DNA from: Desulfurococcales archaeon
GTDB lineage: Archaea; Thermoproteota; Thermoprotei_A; Sulfolobales; NBVN01
DNA length: 8,436 nucleotides
Direction of reading: 5' to 3'
Assembly (NCBI GenBank): GCA_021160415.1
Contig: JAGHCP010000161.1
Coordinates: 1 to 8,436, forward strand
Shown: positions 6,501 through 8,436 of the stretch, one piece after another
How the letters are laid out: each line of letters begins with the position of its first letter
How positions within the stretch are numbered: position 1 is the first letter of the stretch
The notes under the pieces: generated by a model
Database searches by the model: none
What the model saw: only the letters and a program-made list of their open reading frames with translations
What the model was told of the DNA's origin: nothing
Position numbers and translations under genes: made by a program

Positions 6501-7299
6501 TAAGGCGGGCATCGTCGCGAGACTCAACGCGAGGGCATCCATCCTAGCTGCGGGGAACCCGAAGAGGGGGCGCTACATCCCCAGCGAGGGCCTCGCCGGC
6601 AACATAAATCTCCCCGTAACCATCCTCTCCAGGTTCGACCTCATATTCATTCTGAAGGACATAGCGGAGCTCAAGAAGGACGAGTCGCTGGTTCGGTACG
6701 TACTCAGAACCCATGAGAAGAAGGGTGAGATAACCCCGGAAATACCTCCGGACCTACTCAGGAAGTACATAGCGTACGCGAGGAAGAATGTGAAGCCTAC
6801 GCTATCGCAGGAAGCTGAAGACATCATCAGGGAGTACTACATCGAGTTAAGGAAGAAGTCCGCGGAGAGGGAGGACGCCCCCCTAGCCATAACTACTAGG
6901 CAGCTCGAAGCACTCATAAGGCTGGCTGAGGCCCACGCAAGGATGGCTCTGAAGGAGAGGGTTGAGGCGGAGGACGCCGCGGAAGCGGTTAGGCTGATGA
7001 ACACGGTGCTCGAGAAGGTCGGGATGGACGTCGAGACAGGCGTGCTGGACATAGACACCATACTCGTTGGGAAGCCGAAAAGCATGAGGGAGAAGGAAAT
7101 AGCTGTGCTGAACCTCATCAAGGAGCTCTCCAGGGAGAGTGAAGGGCTGAAATGCGTGAAGATTAAAACCCTGAGGAAGGCAGCGGCTCAGGAAGGCATC
7201 GACGACCTAAGCTTGGAGAAGGTTCTGAGGAATTTGCGCAGGGAGGGCGACATATTCGAGAGGAGACCTGGATGCTACGCCCCGGTTGAGGGCGGTTAA
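3571..7299 (+). CDS. mcm: MCM replicative helicase precursor with in-frame intein
   Basis: MCM is the hexameric ATP-driven helicase that opens the replication fork. The precursor has 1242 residues; removing the intein (449-972) leaves 718, within the usual range for archaeal MCM. An N-terminal domain (about 1-270) carries a zinc-binding region with CPIC (183-186). The AAA+ core has Walker A GDPGVGKS (364-371), Walker B VVAIDEID with D428 and E429, and after the intein the pre-sensor-1 hairpin TVSIAKAG (973-980). Sensor 1 is AAGNP (N996) and the arginine finger is LSRFD (R1021). A C-terminal winged helix spans about 1165-1242. The second zinc ligand, Cys in Sulfolobus MCM as I recall it, seems to be His161 (SHEFEW), giving a probable H153-H161-C183-C186 set. 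The loop after CPIC is extended and Gly/Arg rich. The start is GTG 3571, with a strong ribosome binding site inside gins23. The gene is intact; its function depends on protein splicing. Confidence 0.96.
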   Translation: MESLGDFQLNEELGRAESLQTLFSAFLRNFRDRKGRFKYRERIREMIIKESKSLLIDYEDIIAYDPHLADLLENSPDDAIRALSDAIRNIVADESPEYLKKVYRFYPRLSGWVKSVPIRHVRSEHINKLIMVEGIIVRATPPRQKLFKAVYQHILPSGESHEFEWPPGEDEEVGEVLEKPSYCPICIRDFEEGDESGGRRGVRGTFKLLPEKSKFRDWQKIVIQEKPEEIPAGQIPRSLEVVLTDDLVDTARPGDRVTIVGVLRLANAGKTVKPIFPVYLDANNVIVAQRFLEELKLSPEDEEKILTLARDPLIRRKIVASIAPAIYGMWDIKEAIALLLFGGVPKTAPDGTKIRGEIHILLLGDPGVGKSQLLQYVSRIAPRGIYTTGKGSSAAGLTAAVVKDKQTGEYFLEAGAMVLGDGGVVAIDEIDKMREEDRVAIHEAMEQGSYHRDFELMLADGRKVRIGEFVDSLIESRRHEVIVGKDTEILPVSDVQVLAYDLNRKEVVIVSADRVSRHKAPSKFIKLKFSNGREILVTPEHPVVVWRDGKFVTLRADQVTAGMMVPAIKHLPLPGASSDDQVLNQLIKDLHASKLEDLAKLIGFLLSDGFTYENSSNSYYEVGFSNTNTDLIKEFKGLLDQMRIHYSEHTTLRGRRRKALITVRVISKDLYNTLKKYFPELFPSGNGVRPSRQKRIPALIFKMPDDAKKAFVNAFFKGDGYVDNYGVGFATSSRKLAEDLQDLLLTLGIRTYIFAEKKEENREYFKVVITGRESLSRIASIVADDPRHHRVEKLLKSSQRELKYRDELPYEVGLTLRKLLSSLRINDGQVYRSPKRRDRIHREIVRKYVELASMKLNGINSALEAKDINILRKFARQTELAKDLGLPYSTLRYRLLKKRDPEVMEALTKKAREKMLQLKEILENLDTLIEGNIVFLTVVDVDVIKNEGTEWVYDVTVEPHHLFISHGLVLHNTVSIAKAGIVARLNARASILAAGNPKRGRYIPSEGLAGNINLPVTILSRFDLIFILKDIAELKKDESLVRYVLRTHEKKGEITPEIPPDLLRKYIAYARKNVKPTLSQEAEDIIREYYIELRKKSAEREDAPLAITTRQLEALIRLAEAHARMALKERVEAEDAAEAVRLMNTVLEKVGMDVETGVLDIDTILVGKPKSMREKEIAVLNLIKELSRESEGLKCVKIKTLRKAAAQEGIDDLSLEKVLRNLRREGDIFERRPGCYAPVEGG
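4915..6486 (+). mobile_element. Intein with LAGLIDADG homing endonuclease inserted in mcm
   Basis: This 524-residue insert splits EAMEQG from TVSIAKAG, just before the pre-sensor-1 hairpin of the helicase. Splicing blocks are complete. Block A starts at Ser449 (SYHRDFELMLADG), block B is TPEH (538-541), block F is VYDVTVEPHHLFISHG (952-967), and block G ends in LVLHN (968-972) with Thr973 as the +1 nucleophile. It is therefore a Ser1/Thr+1 intein using the standard pathway. Between them are two LAGLIDADG motifs, KLIGFLLSDGF (acidic D608) and AFVNAFFKGDGY (acidic D719), both keeping the catalytic Asp, so the endonuclease may still be active. A further segment (about 790-945) includes a helix-turn-helix pattern at 869-899 with recognition helix near PYSTLRYRLL. 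Sampled 60-base rows are 33-48% G+C inside the insert and 58-72% in flanking mcm, which fits foreign origin. Confidence 0.95.
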
Positions 7300-7300
7300 C

Positions 7301-7308
7301 CTTAAAAG
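7301..7308 (+). promoter_or_regulatory. Putative TATA box directly after mcm
   Basis: CTTAAAAG begins two bases after the mcm stop codon. Its centre near 7304 predicts transcription start at about 7330, just before the small gene that follows, so that gene and its partner may have their own message in addition to any read-through from mcm. Confidence 0.45.
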
Positions 7309-7341
7309 CCGGTTCCACCTCTACACACTGGGTTGGAGAGC

Positions 7342-7587
7342 ATGTGTGAGTTAACAGTTAAGCTAGCGTCCGGCAAGGAAATACCTATAGATAAAGCTAC
7401 CTTGACCGTCGTCTACAGGTACATGAGGTCCATGTACTCCTTGGAGGAGCTCGCTAGGGAGTTAGGCCTCGAGAACTGGCAAGAGGCTTACGAATTCATT
7501 AAAAGGTTGCCAGCATGGATAGCTTGGATGCCCTCATCCTTCTTCGAGTACACGAAGAAGAGGATATGCGGTGAAGAGGGGAGCTAA
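7342..7587 (+). CDS. Small helical protein of unknown function (81 aa)
   Basis: I cannot name this protein. It begins with a short beta-like stretch (CELTVKLASGKEIPID), then mainly helical sequence with VVYRYMRSMYSLEELARELGLENWQEAYEFI. It ends in a Trp-rich run (PAWIAWMPSSFFEY, about residues 55-69) and a charged tail. The SLEELARELGL segment resembles the first part of a helix-turn-helix, so a nucleic acid or protein binding role is possible but unproven. ATG 7342 is chosen because GGAG lies just upstream; an in-frame TTG at 7333 would add three residues (MES) and would be almost leaderless relative to the predicted transcription start, so it is a real alternative. The gene overlaps the next by 17 bases and the two are probably translated together. 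No membrane span or cysteine cluster is visible. Confidence 0.75.
   Translation: MCELTVKLASGKEIPIDKATLTVVYRYMRSMYSLEELARELGLENWQEAYEFIKRLPAWIAWMPSSFFEYTKKRICGEEGS
7560..7563 (+). promoter_or_regulatory. Ribosome binding site for the gene at 7571
   Basis: GAGG lies seven bases before GTG 7571, within the end of the upstream small gene. It supports the GTG start and the 17-base overlap. Confidence 0.55.
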
Positions 7588-8095
7588 TCACCCCACGTAC
7601 ATAGTGACTGTGAAGTACGGGAAGGAGGCTAAGGCGGAGCTCGAGATAGGTGACTCGCTGTACGAGGCCGACCCCTCATTAAGGATTGTGAGGGAGACCT
7701 ACGGAGGGGTCCTAACCGTTTACACGAGGCTCAAACATGACGAGTTTCTGAAACACCTCCTTAAGCACCCCCCAGCTACCGTAGAGAGGGTTGTAAGGGT
7801 CGACTTCTGCTGCGGGAGAGAAGGATTTGTGGAGTGCTTCCTCAACGAATATTCGAGGAGAGGGTGGTCCTTCAAGGACGTCTACCTCGGGAGGTATGGG
7901 TTCCTGAAGCATGAGGGGGGTTCGAAGCTCCTGAAGTTCCTGAAGGACATGACCACGCCGACATCCGATAAAATACTTGATGTTGAACCGCTGAGCGACC
8001 TCATATGCTTCTCACTGATACGTGAAGGCGAGGACAGGGTGGTTCAGAGAAGGAGGGTGGAGCTGATTAAGGAGTTTTTCAATTCAATGCGGTAA
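7571..8095 (+). CDS. Probable THUMP-fold RNA-binding protein (174 aa)
   Basis: The N-terminal half follows the THUMP pattern: PTYIVTVKYGKEAKAELEIGDSL (about 8-30), an acidic DP, a GVLTVYT strand (about 46-52), a helix with HDEFLKHLLKHPP, then VERVVRVD (about 71-78). THUMP domains bind the 3' end or acceptor region of tRNA in modification enzymes such as ThiI, Trm11 and the Tan1 family. No methyltransferase or deaminase motif is visible here, so the protein would be a stand-alone or adaptor form. The C-terminal half contains Cys79-Cys80 and a Lys/Arg-rich helical end (VVQRRRVELIKEFFNSMR). The assignment is by pattern only and not certain; a lineage-specific protein without THUMP is the alternative. 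GTG 7571 has a GAGG site upstream and overlaps the preceding small gene by 17 bases, suggesting coupled expression and perhaps partnership. Confidence 0.7.
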   Translation: MKRGANHPTYIVTVKYGKEAKAELEIGDSLYEADPSLRIVRETYGGVLTVYTRLKHDEFLKHLLKHPPATVERVVRVDFCCGREGFVECFLNEYSRRGWSFKDVYLGRYGFLKHEGGSKLLKFLKDMTTPTSDKILDVEPLSDLICFSLIREGEDRVVQRRRVELIKEFFNSMR

Positions 8096-8107
8096 ATAGC
8101 TGACCAA

Positions 8108-8116
8108 CTTTATTTA
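8108..8116 (+). promoter_or_regulatory. Putative TATA box for the adenosine-specific kinase gene
   Basis: CTTTATTTA is centred near 8112, predicting transcription start at about 8138, ten bases before ATG 8148. The T-run at 8130-8134 a little further on could instead help end the upstream transcript. Both readings are by eye. Confidence 0.4.
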
Positions 8117-8147
8117 GGCTTAATCCTACTTTTTAAGGGTATCGGGG

Positions 8148-8436
8148 ATGGGGGAGCTGAAGAGAATAGATGTTGTCGATATACCTGTGCCTGAAGGAAC
8201 TAACGTCATATTAGGGCACACACACTTCATCAAATCCGTTGAGGACCTGTACGAGGCGCTGGTGACCTCTTCCACAAGCATAAAGTTCGGCATAGGATTC
8301 GTTGAGGCAAGTGGTGACAGGCTTGTTAGGAGCGACGGGAACGATGGGGAGCTGATTAAATTAGCTGTGGATGCAGCCATGAAGATAGGTGCTGGACACA
8401 CATTCGTGGTTTACTTAAGGAATGCGTGGCCCATAA
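8148..8436 (+). CDS. Adenosine-specific kinase family protein (3' end outside window)
   Basis: The frame from ATG 8148 runs open to the window edge, giving 96 residues of a family that is usually about 160. The visible part matches what I know of the archaeal adenosine-specific kinase family, for which Pyrobaculum aerophilum PAE2307 is a structural representative: [25 protein letters not shown] (about 14-38), [23 protein letters not shown] (about 43-65), and [29 protein letters not shown] (about 67-95). The [23 protein letters not shown] and GAGHTF elements are all kept. The family name implies nucleoside phosphorylation, but its physiological role is little established. Purines just before the ATG (CGGGG) may serve as the ribosome binding site, and a TATA-like box lies at 8108-8116. 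The minus-strand frame across the same stretch is an antisense shadow. Confidence 0.9.
   Translation, partial: MGELKRIDVVDIPVPEGTNVILGHTHFIKSVEDLYEALVTSSTSIKFGIGFVEASGDRLVRSDGNDGELIKLAVDAAMKIGAGHTFVVYLRNAWPI

Noticed and set aside
8126..8401. Minus-strand open frame near the right edge
   Set aside because: The plus strand in the same stretch encodes a clearly recognisable adenosine-specific kinase family protein running off the window.

Overview
The window looks like chromosomal DNA of a hyperthermophilic crenarchaeon (Thermoproteota, probably Desulfurococcales or a related order). The evidence is a reverse gyrase, which marks hyperthermophiles; the crenarchaeal gins23-mcm gene pair; a tRNA-Lys with an intron at a non-canonical site and an encoded CCA; archaeal TATA-type promoters; frequent GTG and TTG starts; and a C/D-box-like small RNA. 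The order is an inference from gene content and style, not from a database match.

Layout, all on the + strand. Bases 1-1398 hold the 3' part of reverse gyrase. It overlaps by four bases a nitrilase-fold protein (1395-2207) that appears to have lost the catalytic Glu-Lys-Cys triad. A small protein of unknown function follows (2264-2632) behind its own promoter. Next is tRNA-Lys(CTT) at 2694-2793, split by a 23-nt intron between tRNA positions 30 and 31 with a clear bulge-helix-bulge. The 242-base gap after it (2794-3035) holds a candidate C/D box guide RNA (about 2846-2896) and a promoter. The replication pair is gins23 (3036-3587) and mcm (3571-7299), which overlap by 17 bases. The mcm gene carries a 524-residue intein with a LAGLIDADG homing endonuclease and a helix-turn-helix segment, inserted just after Walker B. 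Downstream are a small conserved-looking protein (7342-7587) and a probable THUMP-fold protein (7571-8095), also overlapping by 17 bases. The window ends inside an adenosine-specific kinase family gene (8148 onward).

How the genes fit together. GINS and MCM are two parts of the archaeal CMG helicase, so their translational coupling makes sense. Reverse gyrase, which controls DNA topology at high temperature, sits close by. The tRNA, the putative guide RNA and the THUMP-like protein point to a stable-RNA maturation theme, but no functional link between these and the replication genes is shown by the sequence.

The most interesting items are the mcm intein, the tRNA intron whose splicing fold borrows the D-stem and part of the anticodon, the candidate C/D box RNA, the apparent pseudo-nitrilase joined to reverse gyrase, and an altered zinc-ligand set in MCM. 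None of these amounts to a wholly new system on sequence alone.
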